This document shows positions 35,505-46,529 of a DNA stretch of 64,000 nucleotides, in pieces. Position 1 is the first letter of the stretch. The number at the start of each line of letters is the position of its first letter. The position numbers and the translations under genes were made by a program. The notes beneath the pieces are model-generated. The model did not search any database. It was not told where the DNA came from and worked only from the letters and a program-made list of their open reading frames with translations. The stretch is from Acanthacorydalis orientalis (lineage: Eukaryota; Arthropoda; Insecta; Megaloptera; Corydalidae): assembly GCA_034766995.1 (NCBI GenBank), contig CM068313.1:11630012-11694011 (forward strand), in the 5' to 3' direction.

Positions 35505-35985
35505 AATATAGGGTGTTTGAATGAATGCCAGCTGATTTTATTTTGATGCCATTTTTACTTGTTGTGTAGCTGTCAGTTGTATTTTTTTCATTAGTGTAGT
35601 TCGGACGCAGACAATTCATTATGGAGAGCTTAACGTATTATTATATTATATTAATAATGGCGATTCCATTTTTTTAAAAAAATTCAAACATGAGTGACGA
35701 AACTCATTTCGATATGAGTAAATATCTAAACAAACAAAACAACCATTATTATAAGGGATCAAAAAATTCACGACTGATCCAAGAACGACCTTTTTACCCA
35801 CATAGAGTGACTGTTTAGTGTGCAATTTGAATTGGTAGTAATACTGAAGCATTTTTCGGAGGATTCTAATAGAAATGTTATTATTGTCACTGGTAAACGA
35901 TATCGTGCGATGCTGCAAAATTTCTTTGTGCATAAATTTAATAAACCATGTAATCCCGATCTCTTTTCGTTCATAAGTCATTTTT
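35505..35985 (+). pseudogene. Tc1/IS630-type transposase remnant, C-terminal part
   Basis: After a possible start ATGGAGAGCTTAACG at 35622 and an internal deletion, the plus strand reads SDETHFDMSKYLNKQNNHYY, KGSKNSRLIQERPFYPHRVT, then a stop in place of the conserved tryptophan of VWCAIW, then after a shift NVIIVTGKRYRAMLQNFFVH. This is the part of a Tc1-like transposase containing a catalytic aspartate (DE.HF motif). A piece from the other half of a related transposase is at 15140-15600. Confidence 0.75.
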
Positions 35986-36672
35986 TTTATCCCAATAGTT
36001 GTGCCTATTTATAACTTTGTTAACCGGGTTTCAGTCTTATCATCCACTAGCTATTTTATTAGTAGTTGATTTTTTAATAAAACATCGGTAAAATATTCTT
36101 TATTAAGATTTAATTTTTCGAATCTAAACACTTGCAACCAAATTACTTCAATTCAATATTCAATGTACTCAGACCTGTAACTAAACCGTTCTATTAGAAA
36201 CGACAAACACAATTTTTGAGGAGGCATTTTTTTTAATGTCAAAGTTGTTTAACCTTATACTTAAAACCAAATCTATATGAAAAATATATCTATTTTGGAA
36301 AACTTTATTATTAAAAGAGAAGTTACATTATCCATATTATGTAATTAGTAAATTTATTAAAATGTGATAATTTATTAAAACAAATTACTAGTTTTTAAAA
36401 TAACAAACAAGTTATTCGATTCGATTAACATAATAATTTAATATAATTGTAAATTCAGCGTTTTCGGTTGAAATGCACTCATAGAGACATTTTTTTCTCT
36501 AGTAAAAAAGTTTTTAATTATCACGGTAAACCCATGAGGAAGTTTTTTCAATGATTTTCCATGATTTTTAAATCTCCCAAAATCGTAGATTGTATTTGTT
36601 AGGGGGAAAGGAAATAATTTTGAGGCAATTATGGGGCAGGCCCTTGACTACGGGCCTAGAACAAGATCTACA
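35986..36672. other. AT-rich non-coding stretch
   Basis: Nothing recognised. Confidence 0.5.
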
Positions 36673-36676
36673 CCAC

Positions 36677-36830
36677 ATTATTGATCATTTTTAATTATTG
36701 GTTACGTACATTTCTGTAGCAATGCCATTATCTTCAGAGCATTTCAACCAGAAATTTCTTTTTTGATTTACGAGATGAGAAAATAAGTCATTTGTGAAAA
36801 CATTTCAACAATTTGATTATAAATATTCCT
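36677..36830 (+). repeat. PAL repeat, internally deleted copy
   Basis: ATTATTGATCATTTTTAATT, TAGCAATGCCATTATCTTCA and GAGCATTTCAACC of the left half, then the outer right arm (GAGATGAGAAAATAAGTCAT, TTTGTGAAAACATTT). The middle of the right arm is lost. Confidence 0.65.
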
Positions 36831-37315
36831 TTTCTAACTATGACATTAAATTCTCTTCAATATATACTAAAAAAATTACATTGTTTTTATTCAAAACACA
36901 CACAATTCTAATATGTCATACTCTACTTCCTAATAATACAAACGTTCAAACCTACAAATAGTTCGCTGTTTAATTTTGCGGTTCTGTTCAACCAGCTTTA
37001 ACAGTTTTCACGCATTTACAGACAATTCAGTCTGCTGTTGTTTTGATTAGATCCACTTTTGTGTAAATACTAACGATCAGACATGGTTAATAGTAGATTG
37101 GTTACACTAATTTATGAATATTAGTTTTTATTCAACTAAAAACAACCTTTTGACTTCCATTTATAATTACCATATACGTCTTCCTTTATATTTATATTTC
37201 GATCTGGTTGTTTCATAATTAGTTAGGCTAATTTGTAACTCATTATACTATAAAAATATATATATTTTTTGTATTTCCTTACTTAATTTTAAATATGTAT
37301 TATATGTAAATTCTC
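36831..37315. other. AT-rich non-coding stretch
   Basis: Nothing recognised. Confidence 0.5.
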
Positions 37316-37349
37316 GCAAATATATCAGTTTTTTATTTATTTTTAATCT

Positions 37350-37440
37350 ACCAGGAGGCTCTTCCCCCTATTCGTTACGTTTGTTGACCATTGGGTGGAC
37401 ATCTCTCCCTTTCGTTAACGCTCACTCTCCCCTAACAAAT
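37350..37440. mobile_element. Helitron-like GC hairpin block, solo
   Basis: CCAGGAGGCTCTTCCCCC and TTCGTTACGTTTGTTGACC match the hairpin block of the copies at 19.7, 37.87 and 43.93 kb, but no TA tract and tail follow. Confidence 0.35.
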
Positions 37441-37855
37441 AACAGAAATTAACAAATTATACCCACAAGTAATCTGTGTAAAACGTAAATCGTAAAACTT
37501 TTATTGGAAAAGTTAATAAAAATTAACAACAAAATACAATGTTAAAATGTGTAACACTTTTTACTTTAAAGCTTCAGTGAATACAATATTTTGAATAAAT
37601 GTAATCAGTTTAACACTGAAATCGTAAACACCTCTTTCGTTGTACACCGTGAGACAACTACATATATGTGACTGATATCGACCAATCAGAACAGAGACCA
37701 CGCGATATCCATTAATCAATCATTGATGATCGGGAATGGAAATGGTTAACGTGCCACTTGTAGAGTTTAGCTATGGGAGCGACGTTACAAGGAGGTGGTC
37801 TAAACAAAAAATAAGAAAATTTTGTTTTAAAGAAATTTGACGATGGAACAATTTT
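37441..37855. other. Non-coding stretch
   Basis: Nothing recognised, apart from slightly raised GC at 37640-37790. Confidence 0.45.
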
Positions 37856-37861
37856 TTATAT

Positions 37862-37912
37862 ACACTAGGGGGCTGTTCCCCTAGTCGCTACGCTCAACGA
37901 CCCATGGGGGCT

Positions 37913-37978
<66 letters not shown>

Positions 37979-38170
37979 TAGTATGTCTATATAATCCCTC
38001 TAACAGTTAGATTGCGCCACTTGTTTTATAGTCTCACATTTCATTACAGTTCTTATGATACTAATATCATAATTTTTCGTGTAACTTCGGGTGTCATCGT
38101 TAATATTAATATAATACAAAACCTCTACACGTTTTTCGTTTTAATTTTTTGCACATTTTTTCAATTTTTT
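37862..38170 (+). mobile_element. Helitron/Helentron-like nonautonomous fragment, copy 2
   Basis: GC hairpin block (GGGGGCTGTTCCCCTAG, TCGCTACGCTCAACGACC), (TA)n at 37917-37971, then TATGTTAGTATGTCTATATA, TTTTTCGTGTAACTTCGGGT, GTCATCGTTAATATT and CTCTACACG. Same order as at 43922-44310 and, inverted, at 19340-19742. Confidence 0.5.
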
Positions 38171-38188
38171 TAAATTTTATGGTACATT

Positions 38189-38236
<48 letters not shown>

Positions 38237-38250
38237 AAGAAAGAGAGAGA
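38189..38250. repeat. (TA)n(GA)n microsatellite
   Basis: About 11 TA units, then GA/GAAA units. Confidence 0.95.
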
Positions 38251-38484
38251 ATAGAAAGATTCTTTCATACCAGTTTCACCAAGTTTTTTTAATGAGAACA
38301 TATATTTAGTAAAATAATAAATTATTTTTTGAAAAAATCCGATCATATATACATCATCCCTTCATTGGTTGGAAAAAGAATATATTTGAAAAGTATAATA
38401 GTCTGCCATTAATAACACTGGTTCTAAAAAACTAGGCGAAGGTGATTGTTTAAAAATAAATTTAGTTCTTATAATATAAAAGTA

Positions 38485-38695
38485 GTTGAAACACTGACTA
38501 AATTCACTTTCAGAAATGCATTTTTCATTCATCCCAAGAGCTATAGAATTTTTTAATCAAAAATATTTAATAAATGATTATTGGCCATTTTTTTCTTGGT
38601 TGAACGCACGTTGATTCCATCATTCCTAGTACACTACAGTGTTCTAGAAAAGAGAAGAAAAATATACTGTCGTTTGTGAGGTGAAAGTTTCAATC
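38485..38695 (+). repeat. PAL repeat, left arm plus part of right arm
   Basis: CACTGACTAAATTCACTTTC, GAATTTTTTAATCAAAAATA, TTAATAAATGATTATTGGCC and GTACACTACAGTGTTCTAG, ending with GTTTGTGAGGTGAAAG. Diverged near the centre. Confidence 0.6.
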
Positions 38696-38789
38696 TGAGT
38701 TCTGTTTATTTCCAATAGAAGTCCCCTGTTTATCCTAATGATATAACATACTCTCACTTTTCTTTTTAGTATTTTTCGTCTTTAACATT

Positions 38790-38865
38790 TATCTGAGGAT
38801 AGCACTCGTGCCGAAACGTAGTAATAGAGAACAGACAATTAACTGATCTGAAAGGATGAAAACTA
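38790..38865 (+). repeat. Short CTGAGGA..CGAAACG motif, copy 3
   Basis: CTGAGGATAGCACTCGTGCC then GAAACGTAGTAATAGAGAAC and ACTGATCTGAAAGGATGAAA. GCAC/GTGC forms a short stem between CTGAGGA and GAAA, which is the layout of a hammerhead ribozyme core, but no convincing third helix or cleavage site is visible. Terminal repeats of Penelope-like elements are one possible source. Confidence 0.35.
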
Positions 38866-38869
38866 ACAC

Positions 38870-39360
38870 AACGACGTATCAACGGGATCACAGTATAAAT
38901 TATAATAAATATTAAAGTATGTAGCTGTTCTGTAGACCATAATTTTATAAAAAGTTAAGATAAACAGATAGCATAAAAATAAACACATTTTGAATAAAAT
39001 GTAAACAAAGCGTTTTTGTATTTTTTTTTTTACAACGGATACACATTTTACAAGTCGAAAAATGATAGATAAAAGAAGTCGATCTGTAGACCTCTCAATT
39101 ATAATTGACCATGATAGCTGTACCTCAACGAAAGATTCTTATTTCTAAGAACTCACAATCGTTATTATTAAACCGAATACATTGTAAATGGGTTCAATGT
39201 TTATGTTTATATATATATATATATATATATATAGTAAGAAAAAAAAAACTAGCAACGCCTCAGTAAAATTTACATAAAACAGGAATAAAATTCGGCACGT
39301 TAAAAAAACCGTACAGATAATTATATGCAGCAATCATCTCGCGATTTAAATAACAGAAGC
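38870..39360. other. Non-coding stretch with (TA)n at 39210-39232
   Basis: No gene recognised. Confidence 0.5.
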
Positions 39361-39364
39361 ATAA

Positions 39365-39590
39365 AGATGATGCGATGGTGATGATGATGACGACGACGAT
39401 AATGATTGTAGAGTGTTGTGTGGTGGTTGTGGAATGCAGACGAACGTATCTCGCGGGCCGAACGGGCGTTTCGCCACGGCGCTCCCAAACGGAAAGCCGG
39501 TCGGTCTGTTGTTATTATTATTACTACGGACGTAACGTAACTCACAAAAAGATAACAAATACGCTCAAAGCGAAAACATAAAGAAATGGT
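39365..39590. promoter_or_regulatory. CpG-rich patch with trinucleotide runs
   Basis: GATGATGATGACGACGACG, then CTCGCGGGCCGAACGGGCG and CACGGCGCTCCCAAACGG, then TTATTATTATTAC. Minus-strand frames give runs of serine and asparagine, as in some transcription factors, but plus-strand frames are equally open and no splice pair is obvious. Promoter, untranslated exon or coding exon are all possible. Confidence 0.25.
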
Positions 39591-39806
39591 TCTGCGGATT
39601 TTTTTTACACAATGTTCTTGAGCGAACGAACGATAATAAAACGTACGAGGGCACACATTTCGACGCTTACAACTCTTATACGGTCGCGATTTTATCGTTA
39701 AGTTAATATGAGACAACAAATTACGGTTTGTAAATAATATTCGGTAAATAAATAGCATAATTGGAAGCTATATTATATTACATATTGTTATTTGTGATTT
39801 ATGTAG

Positions 39807-39809
<3 letters not shown>

Positions 39810-39847
<38 letters not shown>
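39810..39847. repeat. (TA)n microsatellite
   Basis: About 19 TA units. Confidence 0.95.
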
Positions 39848-39850
<3 letters not shown>

Positions 39851-39999
39851 TTGTGTAAAAGAAAGAAAAATCACTTATGAATATGATGGAAAACACACAT
39901 TTTTAAGAAAACTATACATAAAATTATAAAAACTCATTGTTCTTTAATTATTTGAACAAAAATGTAATATTTATGTTAAAAAGTGATCATAATATATCG

Positions 40000-40190
40000 A
40001 AATTCATTTCACAAATGAATTATTATTTCACCTCATAAATTACAAAAAAATATTTCTTGTTAAAAATGTTCAATAAATCACTATTATTCATTTTTGATTG
40101 GTGTTATGCGAATTTCAATATCAATTCCATTATATTCATAGTGCCAATACACAGAAAAATCTTGAGTCAAAAATGGTCAATAAGATCAGA
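40000..40190 (+). repeat. PAL repeat, left half plus centre
   Basis: TTTCACAAATGAATTATTAT, CATAAATTACAAAAAAATA, AAAATGTTCAATAAATCACT, TTTTTGATTGGTGTTATGCG, then ACACAGAAAAATCTTGAGTC. The right arm is short. Confidence 0.7.
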
Positions 40191-40578
40191 ATTTTTCTGT
40201 ATTGTTTATTGGAAGAAATGTGAAACATTCATTTCTTTAAACTCAAAAGAAATATCTTTGATTTTAAATGATTGAATAATTCAATAAAACGTTAATACGA
40301 GTTGTATATGTTTTAAAATAAATTTTGTTTTTCTTTCAAAAAAATTAGGTCAGATTTTACCCAAATATTATTTACTGAATATCTAGTATTTATTTCATAG
40401 TTTGTAACATTTTTTAAATTTTATTTTTGTCCTTTTTTAATCCAATAAATGATCTGAATTCGTATTCGTCATAAATATATTCTTAAAACATTATTGAAAA
40501 TATAGATAATATCAATTGCTGATAGACAGAATTGCAATTAAGAGTCGAGTGAGTATTAAAAGACAGATCAGATGTTCT

Positions 40579-40650
40579 TATTAGGTTGTGCAGGAAATAA
40601 CCACCAGATTTATGAAAATTATATTAGTAGAATATTGTAGAAAGACTTAC
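40579..40650. mobile_element. Mariner-like terminal repeat, solo
   Basis: TTAGGTTGTGCAGGAAATAA next to TA resembles a mariner TIR of a further family. No transposase follows. Confidence 0.35.
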
Positions 40651-40852
40651 TGAGAGAAAAATAATTCAGAAAACAAACAAAAAAAAATGTTCGTCGAATT
40701 CAATTATTAAAAAATCAAAAAAGTAAGCCAAGAATTACAAAAGCTCAAAATACAAAAGCAAAAGTTTATATACTCTATTTACTGGTGTTAGAAGATATAT
40801 CACTGTCAAGAACAAGTTTTTCAACAGATGGGAATAAAGTGAAGTCACAGTA

Positions 40853-41170
40853 CAGTTCTGACACTGGTTAAATTCACTTACAAATGAGCTCGTCAGTCGT
40901 TCCATAAATATCTTTTTCTGATCAAAATTGTTCAATAAATAATTATTGATCATTTTTGATTGTTGCTTATGCGTATTTTGATGGCGATAGTATTATCTTC
41001 AGAGCGTCAAGATGCAGAAAAAGATTTTTCTGCACTTTGGCACTCATTCTGTTCTAAACAAACAGTCAAGAAGATCAATAATGATTTATTGAATATATTT
41101 AATCAGAAAAAATTGTGGTTTATGGGATGAAAAAAAATTTATGAGAATAAATCTAAAATTGTCATCCAAT
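40853..41170 (+). repeat. PAL palindromic repeat, best left end
   Basis: Starts CAGTTCTGACACTGG, the inverse of the right-end word of other copies. Then TTCAATAAATAATTATTGAT, TTGATTGTTGCTTATGCG, TTTTGATGGCGATAGTATTA, CTTCAGAGCG and the hairpin centre GATGCAGAAAAAGATTTTTC with CTGCACTTTGGCACTC, followed by the right arm AATAATGATTTATTGAATAT. The centre folds on itself directly. Confidence 0.85.
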
Positions 41171-42270
41171 TATGAATAGAAACAAGTAATTTAGGTAACT
41201 GAGTCCAAATTCATGCTGTTTGACACAAAAAACATCAGTTTGTTTGTGTTGAAAAATATAAGTATACTTGAAAAGTATTATAAAGCTAGTAGCATTATGT
41301 AAGGATGAAGAAAATGTATCTGTGGTTGGAACCGAGGATTTAATTAAAGTAGATAAAGTTCACTACTGAAAAATATAAATCGATTTTACAGAAACTAAAT
41401 GCCTTTTGATCTAATTGTAAGCTTAATAAATTCAGAATAACATTATATAACAAAATATTCTGCACGAATCATTTAAAATATTTTGGGTAGTAAATGAGCT
41501 GAGTTCTTACAAACAGATTTATCTATCTCAGAATCCGATTCAAATATCTTCAACACCTGTTCAAGATTTGTAAACTGTCTTCCAAAAAGCTGATATAACA
41601 TTAATTCGGAGAATAAATGGAGATTAACATTTAATAGTTGCACCGCAAACATTCGAACAGTAGTTAATAATCATGATGGACACAAATTGATAAATTTCAA
41701 GTTGTTAATAGGAAGATATGAGAAATTATTATACTCGTCCCAAGAGTGCAATTTAATTATCGTTAAATATTTGACACAGGGTTCAAAGTTTATACGTTAT
41801 TGGTTTGTACAACTGAATTTTTACACTTACATTTTTTATCAAACAAATAAAATAACTAAAATATTAAAAAATCTCAGATTATAACTGTAATACTCTTTAT
41901 TTCTCTCTAATATTCCGAACCTTTCGCTTTCATCTATAAAATAACTAAACCAAGCACGCAAGTTTATAATGACATACCGTGAGGAAAAACATAAACTAGT
42001 GTCTCTTTTATGAAGTTCCGCGTTCACATATAATGGGTTTGATCATTAAACTAGAAATTAATTTATAACAGTAACATGTACGAAAAATTATATACACATA
42101 AAAAAATAAATAAATGTGAAGAAAATGGACTGCGGAGAATAAATTGCATACATTGCTAGAAGCGACTAATAAACGTTTATGTTCTCTCGACATATTTGTA
42201 ATTACTGCAGTAGTTTCAAAATTATATCTCGTAGTAAATCTCGTTTAATAATTTTCAGATATTCAAATAG
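41171..42270. other. AT-rich non-coding stretch
   Basis: No gene recognised. Confidence 0.5.
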
Positions 42271-42274
42271 TGTA

Positions 42275-42285
42275 ATATATATATG

Positions 42286-42333
<48 letters not shown>
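42275..42333. repeat. (TA)n microsatellite
   Basis: Mostly TA with one GTAA interruption. Confidence 0.95.
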
Positions 42334-42338
<5 letters not shown>

Positions 42339-42339
42339 C

Positions 42340-43071
42340 AATTAAAATGTTTTCTTATCATTATTAAATTATTATATAGTTTGAAAAAATAATTTCTATT
42401 ATTTGAATACAGAAATATTTATGAAAAAAGAAATTTACCCAGTATTTTAATTACAGACTCATACACTTTGATTTTTTCAATTATTACTGAATCTTTAAAT
42501 ATTATAAGAGAAATCAAAATGAATACAAATTATGAAATAAAAATTAAACCTTTACAGATGATTTTTTCTCTCGTCCCCCCTATCAATAAAAAAAAAGTAG
42601 TCAAAAATATTCAATTATATTAAGTGTACAAATTAAATGCCTTATTATACACTTGGGATTACAACAATTTCGAACAAAAAAAAAAAACGAATTATATTTC
42701 TATCAAAAAGTTTAAATTTTATTGCATTTTTTATCATAATTAAAACTAAATTTGCCTCGGAATATTAAGATAACAATTGGGTTCTCGACATTCCATTGCA
42801 ATAATCAAGAATGCAGAGTGAGTTGTTAATAAATCAATTGTTAGAAAGCAACAGATTAACCTGATACCTCCTAGGAATTAATATCCAAGTGAATCAATTA
42901 CATGTCACTTTACAATCTGAAATAAAAACAAACTCGTTAAATTGTAATATTAAAAAAAACTTACTATTAAAAGTAGTTGTACTATTAAAAGAAATCTTTA
43001 AAATTCAAACATGTAACAATATTAAAACACATATTTCTTCTTCAATAAATTTATTCTAATCTCTCTCTCTC

Positions 43072-43104
<33 letters not shown>

Positions 43105-43910
43105 TAGTTTTATGGTACATAAATGTAATAAAATACACATTATCGTTTTTATTCTTAAAAAGTACAGAGAAAGAATTTATCATCGTATTTAACTTTTTCT
43201 TTTTTATAAAAATAATGCTTTTTTTTAATAAGTGGTTATAACATAAGGTCAGACTTAATAGTAAATTATATTACAAGACATCTAATTATAAACAGGTGTG
43301 GATTAGTTTATATAATTATTGTTAACTTGAATGTTTAACGTTTATAATTTTTCTAATCATCAAATAATTTATTATGTCCATCGACAAAGGAGGATTAATA
43401 AAGGAGTATAAATAAAAGATCCACGTCAATATACGGTGACCTCACCTGATATGGCACTACGTTATTTTTCTTAGAAAACACAATGTCATTTAATGTGACC
43501 GTACAGGTTTTGACCTATGTACTTTAAATAAAAAAAAAGTTAACTACATTCATGTATTTGCAAATTATGAGTGTCATAATATATTGCTTGTTTAATGAGA
43601 GTTTTGTTATGATTATAATTTTACCAAATTGTAGAATTTGCACAGGATAAAATCAATGTTTTATAAAAGCATCATTTTTTTATATCGAACTCTATTATTT
43701 TAATAATTTTACTGTGCATTTTAGGAATACACAGAATTGGTTTGTGAAAGATATTCTTTTTTGGATTTGTTTTGGGCTGGTTTTTAATTTTCATAGATAT
43801 CAAAAATGCTTAAAAATATCCAATATTTCCCTATTGTATTTATAAGGAAATCAAATTACATTTATATAAACAATAAACGCATACAAAATAGATTAAAAAA
43901 ATAATATATA
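42340..43910. other. AT-rich non-coding stretch
   Basis: A (CT)n(TA)n array lies at 43059-43104. No gene or transposon end recognised. Confidence 0.5.
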
Positions 43911-43921
43911 TTTTATTACAA

Positions 43922-44008
43922 TACCAAGGGACTCTTCCCCTTACTTGCTATGCTTATCGACCCCCGTAGCCCTTTGCCTCAATTCGTTTCGCTCACATGT
44001 TTGACTCG

Positions 44009-44056
<48 letters not shown>

Positions 44057-44310
44057 GTATATATATATATATATGTGTTTGTGTATATATATATATATAT
44101 ATATATAAGCATGTTAGTATGTCTATATAATCATTCTCGCAGTTATATTGCAACGTAGTTATTTCATAAAGTCACACATTTCCTTGTAGTTGTTATAATA
44201 CCTATATCATAGTTTTTCGTGGAAATTTCGTGTAACTTCGGGTGTCATCGTTAATAAGTTAATACATAATCTCTACACGTTTTCTTTTTAATTTTTTTGT
44301 TCTTTTTTTG
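43922..44310 (+). mobile_element. Helitron/Helentron-like nonautonomous fragment, copy 3
   Basis: GC hairpin block (GGGACTCTTCCCCTTAC, CTTATCGACCCCCG, ATTCGTTTCGCTCAC), a TA-rich tract at 44010-44106, TGTTAGTATGTCTATATAAT, AGTCACACATTTCCTTG, TTTCGTGTAACTTCGGGTGT and CTCTACACG. Similarity to copy 2 extends over more than 200 bp past the TA tract. Confidence 0.5.
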
Positions 44311-44348
44311 AAATTTTCGGGAAAATATGTTTATATATAGATAGAAAG

Positions 44349-44625
44349 TTTAGGCACTGAAACTAAATTCGTATTCACAAATGAATTTTTCATGCAAGCT
44401 ACAAGCCGTAAAAGTTTTTTAATTGAAAATTTTCAAGAATTGATTGTTAATCATTTTCGATTATTGGGTGATGACATGTTGAAGGTTTTTCTGTACTTTA
44501 ATGCTATGAGAACGATGAATGTCATCTAAACGTACATAATCAACAATTAAAAATTACCGATAATTATTTATTAAACATTTGATCACAAATGTTTTGTTCT
44601 TTGTGACATTAATAAAAATGACATT
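44349..44625 (+). repeat. PAL palindromic repeat, full-length divergent copy
   Basis: GGCACTGAAACTAAATTCG, CACAAATGAATTTTTCATG, AGAATTGATTGTTAATCATT, GGTTTTTCTGTACTTTAATG, then ACGTACATAATCAACAATTA and GATAATTATTTATTAAACAT. Confidence 0.7.
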
Positions 44626-44631
44626 TCTCAA

Positions 44632-44635
<4 letters not shown>

Positions 44636-44665
<30 letters not shown>

Positions 44666-44667
44666 TG
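44636..44667. repeat. (TA)n microsatellite
   Basis: About 15 TA units. Confidence 0.95.
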
Positions 44668-45494
44668 TATTACAATTCTAAAAGAAAAAAGAACTATAAT
44701 AGACAATAATAAAAACATTGAAATCATATCAGATTTTCCTTAAAATCGAATCCGTTTCGTTTTAACCGTGACACTATATTAAAAATATAATAGACGTAAT
44801 CATTGTACTGCTAATAGCAGTTTAACCTTTATATAAATACAATATTATCTCATACACATTCGCTACAATCCAGTCATCGCGAACTGCATCATCTTCTTCA
44901 TGAATTGAAGCACACTTGTGATTGTCTATCAACACGTATACACAAACTGTACACCTGGAAATATTCGCATACAACGAGATGTCAAGAGTTACATCAACAA
45001 AAAAAAATACAAAAAAAATCCAACGTGTGATGATCAGTTGAAATCTCAGGTGTTGAGAAATTATTGTTGTATTGAAAATAAAATCTGATATATATGTGAT
45101 TGAAAAAAGTATACACTTAATACAATGTTTGAGTTTATGCTAATTTAATTGAATTATTCTTGCGTTGCGGTTGAAAAAAATCAAACATTCTATTATAAAT
45201 TAAAATAAGACGAATTGAATTCGGACAGAAACTGTTCAAGTTTTTATTATGTACATTTCTAGCCCGTCATGTCATTCGTATTTTTCTTTCTAATACAATT
45301 ATGTATGATAATGAAAAATTATTTTCAGATAATATTTTTTTCTGATTTAACAGTTAATCAATCTAACTGTACGACCACTAGACTTCGATGAACCCGCCAT
45401 CAGTTACACGAGTAAAATATAAAAGATTTTAATAAAGTATTTGAATTTCGATAATATTATACAATACAAATTTACTTATCTATTTCACATAACT

Positions 45495-45497
<3 letters not shown>
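44668..45497. other. AT-rich non-coding stretch
   Basis: Nothing recognised. Confidence 0.5.

Positions 45498-45537
<40 letters not shown>
45498..45537. repeat. (TA)n microsatellite
   Basis: About 18 TA units. Confidence 0.95.
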
Positions 45538-45559
45538 ATTGAGACAGTATTTTATTTAT

Positions 45560-45980
45560 TCGTTTCGAGATCTATCCATCCCATAGAGAACAGGCAATCG
45601 TGTTTATATTGAATACATTCATATGTAGAGTGTTATTACTTTTGAATAAACATGTCTGGGCATAAATAAAAATAAATATTATATAGAGCCGAGAATGCGT
45701 AGGTCGTGGCACCTGCTCACCGCTTCCAAGATCTCTTTATGCAAATTACCTAACAGCGTTTAATTACATCTGCGTCGTGGGTTCATCCGTAATAACTCTT
45801 CGAGAAACCATTCGAACGCCATTCATCCTTCACGCCGCACATGTTATCGTTTGTAATTGATATACGACTTTTATTACTTCACGTGTTGTTGTCGAATGGA
45901 GCATAACAAACATTGGAGATAATATAGAGAGGTACGTTGTGTAAATTTTTGAATGACGAAACAGGGAGGGTCCGTGAATG
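45560..45980. promoter_or_regulatory. Unique balanced-composition block with octamer
   Basis: Non-repetitive and CpG-bearing (GAATGCGTAGGTCGTGG, CTGCGTCGTGGG, CTTCACGCCGCAC). It contains ATGCAAAT at 45739-45746, the octamer bound by POU-domain factors, and a homeodomain-type TAATTACA core nearby. Without a conservation comparison the regulatory role is only a suggestion. Confidence 0.25.
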
Positions 45981-46064
45981 AGAATTTCTGTGAAGTTTTC
46001 GACTAACGTTTTATTGTATTTTTTGGTACTTGGAATAATATTAGTTTGAATTAATAATCAATTC

Positions 46065-46515
46065 GACGAGTTCTGGCTGTGTAGCTAATTCCACTTTCAC
46101 AAATAAATTATTTATAACGCCACAAAACAGAAAACAGTATTTTGATCTAAACTGTTTTAATGAATGGTTATGACTGTTGCTTATTCTCAAAATATTAAGG
46201 TACAGAGAATATTTTTTTCTATGCTTTATAGTTCTAAAGATGATAGCATTCCTATCTAAACGCTCATTAACAACAATAAAATTTATCAGTAATCAATTAT
46301 TTGACTTTTTCACCCTGCAAACTACAAAAATTGTTCTGATTAAAATTGTTGCTTATGCGTATTTTGATGGCGATGCTATAATTGCCTTAATACTAAAATA
46401 TACAAATTGTTTTCTGTACCTTAACACTCTGAAAATCATATAAAATCAAAAATGAGGAACATTGAAAAATTATTAATGATAATTTATTCAATACTTTTGA
46501 TCAAAAAAAATTGGA
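46065..46515 (+). repeat. Two adjacent PAL repeats
   Basis: The first (46065-46275) shows CCACTTTCACAAATAAATTA, GGTTATGACTGTTGCTTATT and TATAGTTCTAAAGATGATAG. The second (46280-46515) starts CAGTAATCAATTATTTGAC, has ATTGTTGCTTATGCGTATTT, TTGATGGCGATGCTATAATT and ends TTATTCAATACTTTTGATC. One may have inserted into the other. Confidence 0.65.
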
Positions 46516-46529
46516 CTAGGAGCAGACAT

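Noticed and set aside
38790..38826. Full hammerhead ribozyme call
   Set aside because: Core words are present but a convincing helix III and a cleavage site are not, so it is listed only as a repeat motif.
39321..39758. Open frame of 145 residues on the minus strand
   Set aside because: Overlapping frames on both strands are equally open over the CpG-rich core and the translation is low-complexity; not called as a gene.
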